A stretch of DNA of 64,000 nt from Gordonia bronchialis DSM 43247 (GTDB taxonomy: Bacteria; Actinomycetota; Actinomycetes; Mycobacteriales; Mycobacteriaceae): assembly GCF_000024785.1 (NCBI RefSeq), contig NC_013441.1, positions 1,550,001 to 1,614,000 of the forward strand. Direction: 5' to 3'. Under the pieces are notes generated by a model that did no database searches, was not told the DNA's origin, and saw only the letters and a list, made by a program, of their open reading frames with translations. Shown here in pieces: positions 44,822 through 55,102 of the stretch. The position numbers and the translations under genes are program-made. Each line of letters opens with the position of its first letter. The first letter of the stretch is position 1.

Positions 44822-45568
44822 TCACGGCCGCAGATCGAACCAACCGGTGAGTGACACCGCGGGCGGTACTGCCGGCGCGCCGGGTGGTGGTGGAACGGTG
44901 GAGGATTCGTCGGCGTCGTAGGAGACGTCGTCGTCGGGGGCGAGCGGGTTGGCGTCGGTGAGAGCGGCGCTCGGGCAGGAGAAGGAACCGGCCGCGCGTT
45001 CGGCGGACATCGCCGTGATGGTCAGCGCGCACACCGGTGAATGGTGGTAGGTGCCCTCGGCGGAGACGCCCACCTGGGCGTTGATCGGGCCGGTCAGCGG
45101 GCCCACCCGGGGGCGGACGGTGCCGATCGGCGGGAGGACTCCGCCGGTGAGTTCGCCGACGAGGAACTCGATCTGGGCACCGTCGATGCCCGCGCCCTTG
45201 AATACGAACAGCAGTGAGTCGGGTGGCACGTCGGGGCGCACGGGTCCCCACTTGGCGAACTCGTAACAGGTGATGCCCTGTGCGGGTGTCCCGGTGGGCG
45301 CCGGTGTGGTGGTGTCGGTGGGGCCGATCGCGACCCGCAGGAATCCCTTCCCGAAGGAAAGGTTGTGTGCGCCACGGTCTATGGTGCCCTGGGGTGCCTG
45401 GGCCACGCAGTCCTCGGGGTCGAGTGTGCGTGATGTCGCGGGCGTGGTGGGTGTGATGGTCGACGACGACATGGCCGTATCGGTGTGCTGCGCGCCGCAC
45501 CCGGCGACCCCGGCAAGGATGCCGAAGGCGAGCACACCGGTCAGGATCGGCCTCGGCAGATCGGTCAT
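44822..45568 (-). CDS. Hypothetical secreted lipoprotein
   Basis: The 248-residue protein has a lipoprotein signal ending in LAFGILAGVAGCG (lipid-modified Cys at about 24). A Ser/Thr/Pro-rich linker follows (TAMSSSTITPTTPATS), and then a globular part with SFGKGFLRVAIGP, ITCYEFAKWGPVRPDV and SPVCALTITAMSAERA. It has four cysteines after the lipobox, so disulfides are possible. The C-terminus is Pro-rich. I do not recognise the family. ATG 45568 fits the signal. It lies 61 bp downstream of prfC and may be co-transcribed with it. Confidence 0.72.
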   Translation of the reverse strand: MTDLPRPILTGVLAFGILAGVAGCGAQHTDTAMSSSTITPTTPATSRTLDPEDCVAQAPQGTIDRGAHNLSFGKGFLRVAIGPTDTTTPAPTGTPAQGITCYEFAKWGPVRPDVPPDSLLFVFKGAGIDGAQIEFLVGELTGGVLPPIGTVRPRVGPLTGPINAQVGVSAEGTYHHSPVCALTITAMSAERAAGSFSCPSAALTDANPLAPDDDVSYDADESSTVPPPPGAPAVPPAVSLTGWFDLRP

Positions 45569-45629
45569 CGTGCTGTGTGACTCCTCGGCTGTGGGCCGAT
45601 CTGGATTGCGGGCCGATCGGGATTTCAGG

Positions 45630-47252
45630 TCAATCTGCGGCTGCAACAAGGGGTTCCAGTGTCAGGTCGGAGTGTTCCTTCTCGATGTACTGCAGGCGCC
45701 ACTTGTCGCTGAACAGGGCGAGGATCGCGCCGTCGGTTCGGGTGAACACCTCCACGCCGCGCTGACGGTCGAGTTCGGGCGCACTGTGCTCGTCGGTGCG
45801 ACGCGCCAAGGTGTAGCCGAGCGGCTCGATCACCGTGTCCACGTTGAATTCCGACTTCATCCGGGCGGTCACGACCTCGAACTGCATCGGTCCGACGGCG
45901 GCCAGAACGGGGGAGGCGTCGCCGCGGGTGTCGTTGCGCAGGACCTGCACCACTCCTTCGCTGTCGAGTTGATCCATCGCCTTGCGGAACTGCTTGTACT
46001 TGTCGGCGGTGGTGGCCCGCAACGACGAAAAGTGTTCGGGCGCAAAGGACGGAATCGGCGGGAATTGGACGCGCGGATCGTCGTAGAGTGTGTCGCCCGG
46101 GGCGAGCGCGGTGGCGTTGACCAGTCCAACGACGTCGCCGGGATAGGCGGTGTCCACGGTGGAGCGATCCCGACCGAACACGGCCTGAGCGTACTTGGTG
46201 GCGAACGGTTTTCCGGTCTGGGCGTGGGTGACGACCATCCCGCGTTCGAACTCCCCGGAGACGATCCGCATGTAGGCCAACCGATCCCGGTGGCTGGCGT
46301 CCATCCCGGCCTGCACCTTGAAGACGACCGCACTGAACGGGTCGGTCACTTCGCGCAGCCGGCCGTCGACGTCCGCGCGTCCGGCGGGGGCGGGGGCGAG
46401 TTCCACCAGCGTCTCGAGCAGTTGCCGCACCCCGAAGTTGAGCATCGCCGACGCGAAGATCATCGGCGAGGTCTGCCCGGCCAGGAACATCTCCTGGTCG
46501 TGGTCCTGGCCCATCTCGGAGAGCAGTTCGCTCTCCTCGGTCGCGGCCACCCACGCGTCGCCCTCCCGCTCGGCGGCGACGTCGGCGCCCATGATCTCCT
46601 CGGGCGCGATCTTGGCGCCGCCCGCGGTCCGGGTGAAGTGCACGTACTCGCCGGTGCGTCGGTCGAGCAGTCCGCGGAAATCGCCGGCGATGCCGACGGG
46701 CACGAACAACGGGGTGGGGGTCAGGCCGATACGTTCGCTGATCTCGTCGATCAGTTCGAGCGGGGTGCGGCCCGGCCGGTCCCATTTGTTGACGACGGTG
46801 ACCACGGGGATGCCGCGGTGCCGGCACACCTGGAACAGTTTGAGGGTCTGCGGCTCGAGACCCTTCGCGGCGTCGATGAGCATCACCGCGGCATCGACGG
46901 CGGTGAGGACACGGTAGGTGTCCTCGGAGAAGTCGGCGTGGCCGGGGGTGTCGACGAGGTTGATGACGTGCGGCAGCTCCGGGTCGTCGGGCCCGGTGGT
47001 GGGCGAACCCTGGGATGTGTAGTTGAACTGCAGCGCCGTCGAGCTGACCGAGATCCCGCGTGCCTTCTCCATCTCCATCCAGTCGGAGACGGTGGATTTG
47101 CGTCCGGCCTTGCCGTGGATGGCGCCGGCCTCGCTGATCATGCGCGCGTGCAACGCCAGCGCCTCGGTCATCGTCGACTTACCCGCGTCCGGGTGGGAGA
47201 TGATCGCGAAGGTGCGGCGCCGTCGTACTTCGGTTGCGACGTCAGAACTCAC
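45630..47252 (-). CDS. prfC: Peptide chain release factor 3 (RF3)
   Basis: The 540-residue translational GTPase removes RF1 and RF2 from the ribosome after peptide release. GTPase motifs are AIISHPDAGKST (G1, 20-27), the switch KARGISVSSTALQF, VDTPGHADF (G3), TVVNKWDRPGR (G4), and the RF3-type insert EIMGADVAAEREGDAWVAATE. Domains II and III follow (AFVFKVQA-like FSAVVFKVQAGMDASHRDR, RGDASPVLAAVGPMQFEVV). The gene is intact and typical in length. It is preceded by a long terminator hairpin after the ketoacyl-synthase gene. Confidence 0.95.
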   Translation of the reverse strand: MSSDVATEVRRRRTFAIISHPDAGKSTMTEALALHARMISEAGAIHGKAGRKSTVSDWMEMEKARGISVSSTALQFNYTSQGSPTTGPDDPELPHVINLVDTPGHADFSEDTYRVLTAVDAAVMLIDAAKGLEPQTLKLFQVCRHRGIPVVTVVNKWDRPGRTPLELIDEISERIGLTPTPLFVPVGIAGDFRGLLDRRTGEYVHFTRTAGGAKIAPEEIMGADVAAEREGDAWVAATEESELLSEMGQDHDQEMFLAGQTSPMIFASAMLNFGVRQLLETLVELAPAPAGRADVDGRLREVTDPFSAVVFKVQAGMDASHRDRLAYMRIVSGEFERGMVVTHAQTGKPFATKYAQAVFGRDRSTVDTAYPGDVVGLVNATALAPGDTLYDDPRVQFPPIPSFAPEHFSSLRATTADKYKQFRKAMDQLDSEGVVQVLRNDTRGDASPVLAAVGPMQFEVVTARMKSEFNVDTVIEPLGYTLARRTDEHSAPELDRQRGVEVFTRTDGAILALFSDKWRLQYIEKEHSDLTLEPLVAAAD

Positions 47253-47296
47253 CCGTCGAGGCTATCGGTCGAGGTGGCGGCGGCCAAAACGTTGGG

Positions 47297-47337
47297 GTTC
47301 AGCAGTAGGTATCGACGATCGATCCCTACTGCTGAAC
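47297..47337 (-). terminator. 13-bp-stem hairpin terminator after the ketoacyl synthase gene
   Basis: GTTCAGCAGTAGG (47297-47309) and CCTACTGCTGAAC (47325-47337) are perfectly complementary with a 15-nt loop. The loop itself holds ATCG/CGAT complementarity. It lies 5 bp past the ketoacyl-synthase stop and 45 bp before prfC. There is only a short T-run after it, as is common for actinobacterial terminators. Confidence 0.8.
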
Positions 47338-47342
47338 GAGGA

Positions 47343-48359
47343 TCACTCGAACGGCACCGGCGGCATCTTGACGACCTGCGCCGCATACGAGAGCCCGGCA
47401 CCGTAGCCGAGGAGCAGCGCGGTGTCTCCCGGCTTGGCCCGGCCGGTGGACAGCAGGTCCTCCATGGCCAGCGGGATCGACGCGGCCGACGTGTTGCCGG
47501 TGTGCTCGATGTCGTCGGCCACCACGGCACCCTCGCGGAGCTTGAGGGTCTTGGCGAGCAGGTCGTTGATGCGCGAGTTGGCTTGATGCGGCACGAACAC
47601 GTCGAGTTCCTCGGCGCCGACCTTCGCGGCGTCGAGCGCCTTCTGACCGGCCTTGCCCATCTCGAAGGCGGCCCACCGGAACACCGCGGTGCCCTCGAGA
47701 CGCAGGTAGGGGCGCTGCACGCGGTCGCCGTCGAGGAAGGTGACCCAGTCGATGTCCTGGGCGATGGCCTTGAACTGGGTGCCGTCGGATCCCCAGACCA
47801 CCGGACCGAGCTGCTGGTCCTCGGTCGGCCCGACGACCACCGCGCCGGCGCCGTCGCCGAAGATGAAGCAATTGGTGCGGTCGGTCATGTCGAGGGTCAC
47901 CGACAGCTGCTCGGCGCCGATGACCAGCACGTGGGTGGCACTGCCGCCACGGATCATGTCGGAGGCCACCGCCATCGCGTAGCCGAAGCCGGCGCAGCCG
48001 ACGGTGACGTCGAAGGCGGGCACACCGTTGGCGCCGAGTTCGGTGGCGATCTTGACCGCACCCGCCGGGGTCAGGAGCAGGTGGGTGTTGGTGGCGAGGA
48101 TGACCGCGTCGATGTCGGAGCCCGACAGCAGCGCGTTGGCGATCGCCTTGCGTCCGGCGTTGACGGCCATCTCCACGACCGTCTCGTCGCGCCGCGCGAA
48201 GCGTCGGGTCTTGATGCCGGTGCGGGTGTAGATCCACTCGTCGGAGGAGTCGATGTGCTCGCAGATCTCGTCATTGGTGACCACCCGTTCCGGGCGGTAC
48301 GCCCCGATGCCGAGCATCCCGATGTTGTTGGTCCCCGTCGTCTCCGCGAGCACAGTCAT
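47343..48359 (-). CDS. 3-oxoacyl-ACP synthase III-like (FabH/KAS III), copy A
   Basis: The 338-residue thiolase-fold enzyme has the KAS III triad: C122 in [11 protein letters not shown]258 in [11 protein letters not shown] and N289 in [25 protein letters not shown] and the C-terminal [16 protein letters not shown] are present. KAS III-like enzymes make the first acyl condensation in fatty-acid or polyketide synthesis. A close paralogue lies at 52055-53125 with the PadR and DrrAB genes in between, so these may belong to a lipid or secondary-metabolite function rather than core FASII. ATG 48359. A PadR-like palindrome lies just upstream. Confidence 0.9.
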   Translation of the reverse strand: MTVLAETTGTNNIGMLGIGAYRPERVVTNDEICEHIDSSDEWIYTRTGIKTRRFARRDETVVEMAVNAGRKAIANALLSGSDIDAVILATNTHLLLTPAGAVKIATELGANGVPAFDVTVGCAGFGYAMAVASDMIRGGSATHVLVIGAEQLSVTLDMTDRTNCFIFGDGAGAVVVGPTEDQQLGPVVWGSDGTQFKAIAQDIDWVTFLDGDRVQRPYLRLEGTAVFRWAAFEMGKAGQKALDAAKVGAEELDVFVPHQANSRINDLLAKTLKLREGAVVADDIEHTGNTSAASIPLAMEDLLSTGRAKPGDTALLLGYGAGLSYAAQVVKMPPVPFE

Positions 48360-48373
48360 GTCAGTCCTTCCGA

Positions 48374-48389
48374 TATGTGACCCGACATA
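48374..48389. promoter_or_regulatory. PadR-type operator candidate TATGT-N6-ACATA
   Basis: TATGT (48374-48378) and ACATA (48385-48389) form an inverted repeat in the 50-bp gap between padR and the ketoacyl-synthase start. PadR regulators often bind ATGT-N8-ACAT; the spacer here is N6. A second small palindrome, AGGTAC-GCA-GTACCT, follows at 48392-48406. Binding is inference. Confidence 0.45.
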
Positions 48390-48409
48390 GAAGGTACGCA
48401 GTACCTCGG

Positions 48410-49066
48410 CTACTGGGAAGTAGGTGGCTCGGCGCCGATCATCTCGCGGTAGCGCCGCCGGTCGTCGGACATCTGATGGCCGGGGTCGTCGGCGGGTGGC
48501 GCCCAGCCGGTGGTGTCCAGGCTGAGCGTGCCGCGCGCGACGTCCTGCAATAGGTCGGTCAGCCAGTCGAATTCCGCCCGCGCCGTTCGGGACCAGAGCT
48601 CGAGGCTTCGCAGGGCGTGCGGCGGGGCATAGGGGTGCAGGGCCGGGTCGATGTGCTCCGGCAGGTCGGCGATGATGTCGGCGAAGCGTCGATGCCGATC
48701 GGTGAGTAATTCGACGGCCCGGTCGGCGCCGAGCATCGGCAGCAGACCGTAGGCCGCCTGGAAGTCGCGGTGATCGTAGATGTCGATGTGGTCGATCGCC
48801 TCGGCGATGAGCCGTTGCACCTCGGTTCGGCCGGCGTCGGTGAGCTGATAGACCGCGACATCCCGCGCACCCTCGGTGACGTCGTGGCGCGTGAGCAGTC
48901 CGTCGGCGCTGAGTCGGGCAAGGCCGTGATAGATCGAGCCGGGTGCGACGTTGGCCCACTGATCGGCCTGCCAGGACATGAGTTCACGACGGATCTGGTA
49001 GCCATTGACCGGCTCGAACAACCCGACCGCGCCGAGCAGGAGCAACCGCGTCGTCGACGAGCGCAT
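48410..49066 (-). CDS. PadR-family transcriptional regulator
   Basis: The 218-residue protein has the PadR winged helix ([22 protein letters not shown], then [23 protein letters not shown] and [15 protein letters not shown]). A C-terminal helical dimerisation domain follows (about 100-190) with a DUF-like extension. PadR proteins repress nearby drug exporters or phenolic-acid genes. It is divergent from the DrrA/DrrB exporter and directly upstream of the ketoacyl-synthase gene on the same strand, so control of one or both is likely. Confidence 0.89.
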   Translation of the reverse strand: MRSSTTRLLLLGAVGLFEPVNGYQIRRELMSWQADQWANVAPGSIYHGLARLSADGLLTRHDVTEGARDVAVYQLTDAGRTEVQRLIAEAIDHIDIYDHRDFQAAYGLLPMLGADRAVELLTDRHRRFADIIADLPEHIDPALHPYAPPHALRSLELWSRTARAEFDWLTDLLQDVARGTLSLDTTGWAPPADDPGHQMSDDRRRYREMIGAEPPTSQ

Positions 49067-49232
49067 CTGTCTCCTCCCGTCATGCCACCACGGCCCGGCA
49101 GATGAGGACCGCAGTTGTCCGCTATCCGATGAAAACTGTCGTCACGAACAGTCAAACACTGTGACCGCCACCGGAGGCGTCGGAAAACGCTGTTGACTTC
49201 CGATGTATCCGCTGGGACGCTGAGAGTGACTA

Positions 49233-49244
49233 TTCAAATTTGAA
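49233..49244. promoter_or_regulatory. Palindrome TTCAAATTTGAA upstream of drrA
   Basis: A perfect 12-bp palindrome lies 33 bp before the DrrA start codon in the gap shared with divergent padR. A TTGACT -35-like hexamer is at 49193-49198. It is a candidate repressor site; it does not match the TATGT-N6-ACATA site at 48374. Confidence 0.45.
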
Positions 49245-49276
49245 CATATCGTGGCCATCAACCCTGGGGAGCTCGC

Positions 49277-50274
<998 letters not shown>

Positions 50275-50278
<4 letters not shown>

Positions 50279-51099
50279 CTTCCTCCACCACCTCGCCGAC
50301 GGTCCGGGCGCTGCACCCGGTCGCGACCCTGCCCAAGGGCAACTTCTTCCGCGAGAGCTACATCGTCTTCCACCGGCAGATCCGGATGAATCTGCGCAAC
50401 CCGGCGTGGGTGCTCATCGGCGTGATGCAGCCGGTGCTCTACCTGGTGCTGTTCGGTCCACTGCTCAAACCGCTGGTGGCGTCGTTCCCCGGTGGATCGG
50501 AAAACGCCTACACCTTCCTGGTGCCCGGCTTGCTGGTGCAGCTGGGTCTGTTCGGCGCGATGTTCGCCGGCTTCAGCCTGATCGGGGAGTGGCGGGAGGG
50601 CGTCATCGAGGCCGAGCGGGTGACGCCGGCCAGCCGCACCGCACTGCTGGTCGGGCGACTGATGCGGGACGTTCTGCAACTCTTTGTGCAGGCGGTGATC
50701 CTGGTGGTCCTCGGCTACCTGATGGGGATGCGCGGATCGTTCCTGGGCGTCATTGTCGGCATCGTCATCACGCTGCTCGTCGGCGGTGCCTGCGCTGCCG
50801 CGTCCAACGCGCTGGCGCTGACCACCAAGAGCGAGGATGTGATGGCGCCGGTCATCAACATGGTGATGATGCCGGTGCTGCTGCTGTCCGGCATCCTGCT
50901 GCCGATGACGCTCGGGCCGACCTGGCTGCAGAAGCTGAGCGACTTCATGCCGTTCCGGTGGATCGTCGACGCCGTGCGCGACACCTTCGGCGGCGACATC
51001 GCGACCGCCCAGGTGGCCTACGGGCTGATCGCCGCGGTCATCTTGGCCGCGCTCGGAACCTGGTGGGGCACATCGGTGTTCCGCAAGGAGAACGCCTGA
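50275..51099 (+). CDS. DrrB-type ABC-2 permease
   Basis: The 274-residue membrane protein has six predicted helices, including WVLIGVMQPVLYLVLFGPLL, FLVPGLLVQLGLFGAMFAGF, AVILVVLGYLMGM, VIVGIVITLLVGGACAAA, VMMPVLLLSGILLPMTL and VAYGLIAAVILAALGTWWG. The ABC-2 signature region FMPFRWIVDAVRDTF precedes the last helix. It forms the exporter with the upstream ATPase. The start overlaps drrA. It ends 25 bp from the convergent beta-propeller remnant. Confidence 0.92.
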
Positions 51100-51103
51100 C
51101 CCT

Positions 51104-51125
51104 AGTGGTCCCCACCGGAACCACT
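51104..51125. terminator. Hairpin between drrB and the beta-propeller remnant
   Basis: AGTGGTCC (51104-51111) can pair with GG-A-ACCACT (51117-51125), with one bulged base and a 5-nt loop. The position just after the drrB stop and at the end of the convergent remnant suits a shared terminator. Confidence 0.5.
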
Positions 51126-52032
51126 CAGTTGCCGATCACGCCGACGTTGCCGTCGTCGGGCCCGCCGAAGATGCGGTGCCCGGCGACGGTCGTCCGCGGG
51201 GAGTCACCTCCGATGGTGACCTGCCAGACCCGCTGTCCCGACGAGATGTCGTATCCGGTCACCGTTTTCAGACGAACAGCGATGATGTTTGCGCCGTCGG
51301 AGACGTTGGATTCGCCGATGTACTGGCGTTGCGGGATCGGCATGTGCCGCGACACGATGTGACCGGTCAGCGGGTCGAGCACGACCACGGCCTGACGGAA
51401 CTCGGGATCGTCGATGAGTGCCGGACCGGTCTGGCCGTTCTCCGGACCCACATAGGCCGCGATGTTGTTGCCGACAGTGGAGGCGAGCATGCGTCGGCCG
51501 GTGAACTCCGAGCGGGTCTGCTTCCACAGCAGATGTCCGGTGGTGGGATTGGCGGTGCCGATGGTGGTCGAGTCGTACACGTCGTTCTCGGCCATCCGTC
51601 CCAGCAGTGGAAGTGGGAGTGCGGGTCCGGGGTTCTCGGACTGCAGGACCACCGGGCGCCAACCCGTCACCGAACCGAGGCGCGTGCCGTCGGACCGGTG
51701 GAAGTCGGTGCCGTCATGATCGGCGTTGAGCACGCGAGGCCGCCGCGGTACACACTCCACGCGGTTGCGTAGACGCCAGTGGTGTCCACCTCGGCGAAGC
51801 GCCGACCGTCGTCGGCGTTGAGGAACGTCACCTTGTGGTTGTCGAGATCGTCGGAGACCACCACCTTGGCGTCTTCGAACACGGACGTCGCTCGGGCAGA
51901 CCAGGTGGGCTCACCGTTGAGATCGAAGGCGCGCATCGTGTCGGCATGCTCGAAACCGGTTTTGACAATGATGCGGTCGTCGGTGCCGTAGATCGCCGAT
52001 GCCTCGCGCAGGTCCGGAATCCGGACGTTTCG
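51125..52032 (-). pseudogene. PQQ-like beta-propeller gene remnant (truncated and frameshifted)
   Basis: The reading frame opens just after a TGA at 52033-52035 with no start codon: DLREASAIYGTDDRIIVKTG, RAFDLNGEPTWSARATSVFED and FLNADDGRRFAEVDTTGVYA are beta-propeller blades of the PQQ-like outer-membrane or secreted type. After SVYRGGLA the frame breaks. VLNADHDGTDFHRSDGTRLG, ATGxLLWK-like blades (ANPTTGHLLWKQTRSEF) and YDISSGQRVWQVTIGG continue in another frame to 51125. Adding one G near 51730-51736 joins them. The N-terminus, including any signal peptide, is missing, so this is a true pseudogene whatever the cause of the frameshift. Confidence 0.83.
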
Positions 52033-52054
52033 TCATACGGAACACCGGCCGGGA

Positions 52055-53125
52055 TCACCCCAGATCGTCGAAGCTGGTGACCTCGGGCGCCGGCGGAAGG
52101 GTCACCACCGCACCTGCGTAGGACAGCCCGGCGCCGAAGCCGAGCAGCAGCGCGGTCTGTCCGCCCTTGGCCTTGCCGGTGGCCAGCATCTCTTCCATCG
52201 CCAGCGGGATCGACGCGGCCGAGGTGTTGCCGGTGTTCTCGATGTCGTTGGCCATCGGGATGTCTTCGGGCAGACCGAGGTTCGCCCTCATCAACTCGTT
52301 GATCCGCGCGTTGGCCTGATGGGGAACAAAGACCTCGATGTCGTCGATCCCGACGCCGGAGGTCTCCAGGACCGTCGACAGTGCCTTGGGCAAAGTGATT
52401 GCCGCCCAACGGAACACCCGCGGGCCCTGCATGGTGACCACCATCCGCCCGACCGGCTCGGTCGCCGGGTCCTTGTGCTGGAACTCCTGGGCGCGGTCCA
52501 TGTATTCGGGGATGTCGTAGTTCTGGCCGATGGCTTCGGCGTTCTCGCCGTCGGAACCCCACACGGTGGGGGAGATGCCGTTCTCAGTGCTCGGTCCGAC
52601 GACCACCGCACCCGCACCGTCGCCGAAGATGAAAGCCGTGTTGCGGTCGGTCGGTTCCATCACCACCGACATGGTCTCCACACCGACGAGGAGTACGTAT
52701 TCGGCGGACCCGGCGCGCACCGTGTCGGCGGCGATTCCCAGGCCGTAACCGAAGCCACCGCAGCCGGCCGCGACGTCAAAGGCGGGGATGCCGTTGAGTC
52801 CGATGTCGGAGGCGACGATGGGCCCGCCGTGCGGGATCTTGGTCTTCCAGCTGTTGGTGGCCAGGATCAGTGCGCCGATCTTCTCCTTGTCGATGCCCGA
52901 GTTGGCGATCGCGCGTTCGGCGGCGGTCGCTGCCATCGAGCGGGCGGTCTCGTCGCCGCTGATCCAGCGGCGGTTGCGGATGCCGCTGCGTTCGAAGATC
53001 CATTCGTCGGTCGAGTCGAGGACCTCGCAGACCTCGTCGTTGCTGACCAGCCGCTGCGGCCGGCAGGCCCCGATACCCAGCATCGCCACGTTCTGATGCC
53101 CGGTGTTGGCCGCGATGTTCGCCAT
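52055..53125 (-). CDS. 3-oxoacyl-ACP synthase III-like (FabH/KAS III), copy B
   Basis: The 356-residue paralogue of the gene at 47343 has C122 in AAGCGGFGYG, H269 in VPHQANARINE and N300 in [10 protein letters not shown], with [16 protein letters not shown]. It carries a distinct insertion around residues 200-225 (NYDIPEYMDRAQEFQHKDP). The two proteins are clearly similar along their length ([13 protein letters not shown] versus CRPQRLVSNDEVC), so the pair probably arose by duplication or supplies two condensing specificities. It is followed by the decayed beta-propeller gene. Confidence 0.9.
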   Translation of the reverse strand: MANIAANTGHQNVAMLGIGACRPQRLVSNDEVCEVLDSTDEWIFERSGIRNRRWISGDETARSMAATAAERAIANSGIDKEKIGALILATNSWKTKIPHGGPIVASDIGLNGIPAFDVAAGCGGFGYGLGIAADTVRAGSAEYVLLVGVETMSVVMEPTDRNTAFIFGDGAGAVVVGPSTENGISPTVWGSDGENAEAIGQNYDIPEYMDRAQEFQHKDPATEPVGRMVVTMQGPRVFRWAAITLPKALSTVLETSGVGIDDIEVFVPHQANARINELMRANLGLPEDIPMANDIENTGNTSAASIPLAMEEMLATGKAKGGQTALLLGFGAGLSYAGAVVTLPPAPEVTSFDDLG

Positions 53126-53238
53126 TGTTCTCCGCCCCTTCGCAGATCATTACCGCGTGCGAGTCTAAGCCCCGGCCGATGCCCCCGTCAGCCCGCCTCG
53201 CCGTAGGTGAGCTGGACAAACGCCCAGGATCGCCTCCC

Positions 53239-55053
53239 TCAGAGCGGCCAGATCAGCGGGATCAGCACCACGGCGATGACCGCCCAGCACGCCATCAGCA
53301 CCGCACCGAGACGCCAGTAGTCGCCGAAGCGGTAGCCGCCCGGGTTCATCACGATCATGTTGGCCGGAGTGGCGATCGGGGTGAGCAGCGATGCCGCGCC
53401 GGCCACACACACCAGCATCAGCACCGGTCGGCCGTCCACACTGACGTCGGCGGCCGCCGCGAGCGCGATGGGGATGACGATCAGCACCGTCGCGGCGTTG
53501 GAGATGAACTGGCCGAGCGCCGCGGTCAGGACGAACAGGGTGATCAGCAGGATGTGCGGGCTGTGGCCGGAGACCAGGTCGACGATCGGCTCGGCGATGA
53601 GGTCGGCGCCACCGCTGTCGGAGATGGCGGTCGACATCGGGATCAGCGCGGCGATGAGCACCAGCGTCGGCCAGGAGATCGCTCGATAGGCGTGTTCGGA
53701 GGTGAGCACACGGGTGACGACGATGGCCAGCGCGCCGAGGAGTCCCGCCACCACCGGCGGGACCAGTCCGGTGGCCAGCAGCACGATCATCGCGACGACG
53801 ATGACCGCCGCCCGCGGGGCCGTCCGACTCAGACCCGCGGTCTGACGCCGAACCTGCTCGGCCGATTCGACCACCAGGACCCGCCGGTCGTCGGCGAGTG
53901 CGTCGATCGCCTTCCACGGACCGTGCACGAGCAGGGTGTCGCCTTCGGTCAGATCCACTGCCCGCGGTCCGATCTCCTTGTTGCGGCGGCGGATCGAGAG
54001 CACGAGCAGATCGTCGTCGGGCCGCACCATGCCGGGGAACGCGCGCTCGCCGATCCACGGCGACCGTGGCGGGATCACCACCTCGCTGATCCCCGTGTCC
54101 CGCCCGATGAGCCGGCCGTGCGTGCCGCGCCGACCGGCGACGTCCTCCATGGTGAGGCCGTGGTCGCGCGCAACGGATTCCACTGCCGCGCCCGGCCCGG
54201 ACACCACCATCACGTCGTCGGCGGCCAGCGGTGCGTCGTCGTCGACGAGGCGGGTGTCACCGGTGCGTTCGATACCCACCAGCGCCACCTCGTCGCGTCC
54301 GTGTGCGGCGATGGTTTCGGCGCTGTGCCCGATGGCCGAGGAATCGGTGTCCACGTGCAGGCGGTAGATACGCCGGTCGAGTCCGTAGAGATCGACGACG
54401 GTTCCCAGGTAGTTGCTGAAATCGGTGGGCAGCGTGGGGGATTCGCGATGCGGGAGGAGGCGGTCACCGAGTGTCACGGTCACCAGGATCGTGGCTGCCA
54501 GCAGCGGCACCCCCAGCAGGGCGAACTCGAAGTAGCCGAACCCAGTGCCGGTGTTCTCCTCGGCGGCTTCGTCGATGATGACGTTGACCGGACTGCCGGA
54601 GAGCGTCAGCAACGCACCGGCGCTCGCGGAGAAGGCAAGTGGGATGAGCACCCGCGACGGAAGTATCCCGGCGTGGCGGGCGATCGCCACCGTCACCGGC
54701 ACCAACGCCGCGGCGGCGCCGTTGACGGTGATCAGCGCGCTCAGAAGGGCCGCGAGCAGCATGATGGCCGCGACCGCGCGGGCCCGCGACGTCCCCGCCG
54801 CGCGGCTCATCACCCGACCGATCCAGCCGGTGATCCCGGAGGCCTCCAGACCTTCGCTGACCACGAACAGGGCGGCGATGAACACGATCACCGAGGCGCC
54901 GAGGCCCGACGTCATCGCGTCCACGTCAATCAGTCCGCAGAAGTACAGGGCGAGCGCGGAACCGACGGCGACCACCCCCACCGGCAGCCGATTCCAGATG
55001 AACAGGACCAACGTGACGCCCAGAATCACCAGACTCGTGACGGCGTCCGACAT
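53239..55053 (-). CDS. SLC13/DASS-type permease with RCK-C domains
   Basis: The 604-residue membrane protein has an N-terminal bundle (about 1-190: LVILGVTLVLFIWNRLPVG, ASVIVFIAALFVVSEGLE, SGSPVNVIIDEAAEE), two central soluble TrkA-C (RCK-C) segments (about 205-365: RLHVDTDSSAIGHSAETI, ISEVVIPPRSPWIGERAF) and a C-terminal bundle (about 385-604, LGQFISNAATVLIVIPIAL and TPIATPANMIVMNPGGYRF). The paired SGSPVN and SNAATV/ATPANM hairpins are the ion- and substrate-binding loops of this family. Likely substrates are anions such as sulfate or dicarboxylates. It is probably monocistronic. Confidence 0.87.
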   Translation of the reverse strand: MSDAVTSLVILGVTLVLFIWNRLPVGVVAVGSALALYFCGLIDVDAMTSGLGASVIVFIAALFVVSEGLEASGITGWIGRVMSRAAGTSRARAVAAIMLLAALLSALITVNGAAAALVPVTVAIARHAGILPSRVLIPLAFSASAGALLTLSGSPVNVIIDEAAEENTGTGFGYFEFALLGVPLLAATILVTVTLGDRLLPHRESPTLPTDFSNYLGTVVDLYGLDRRIYRLHVDTDSSAIGHSAETIAAHGRDEVALVGIERTGDTRLVDDDAPLAADDVMVVSGPGAAVESVARDHGLTMEDVAGRRGTHGRLIGRDTGISEVVIPPRSPWIGERAFPGMVRPDDDLLVLSIRRRNKEIGPRAVDLTEGDTLLVHGPWKAIDALADDRRVLVVESAEQVRRQTAGLSRTAPRAAVIVVAMIVLLATGLVPPVVAGLLGALAIVVTRVLTSEHAYRAISWPTLVLIAALIPMSTAISDSGGADLIAEPIVDLVSGHSPHILLITLFVLTAALGQFISNAATVLIVIPIALAAAADVSVDGRPVLMLVCVAGAASLLTPIATPANMIVMNPGGYRFGDYWRLGAVLMACWAVIAVVLIPLIWPL

Positions 55054-55102
55054 GAACCCATCGTTGCACGACCCGGGGTGCCCGCTGCGGGACGGCGTCA
55101 GC

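Noticed and set aside
45270..48380. A 1036-codon open frame on the plus strand
   Set aside because: It is antisense to prfC and the ketoacyl-synthase gene and has no recognisable domain.
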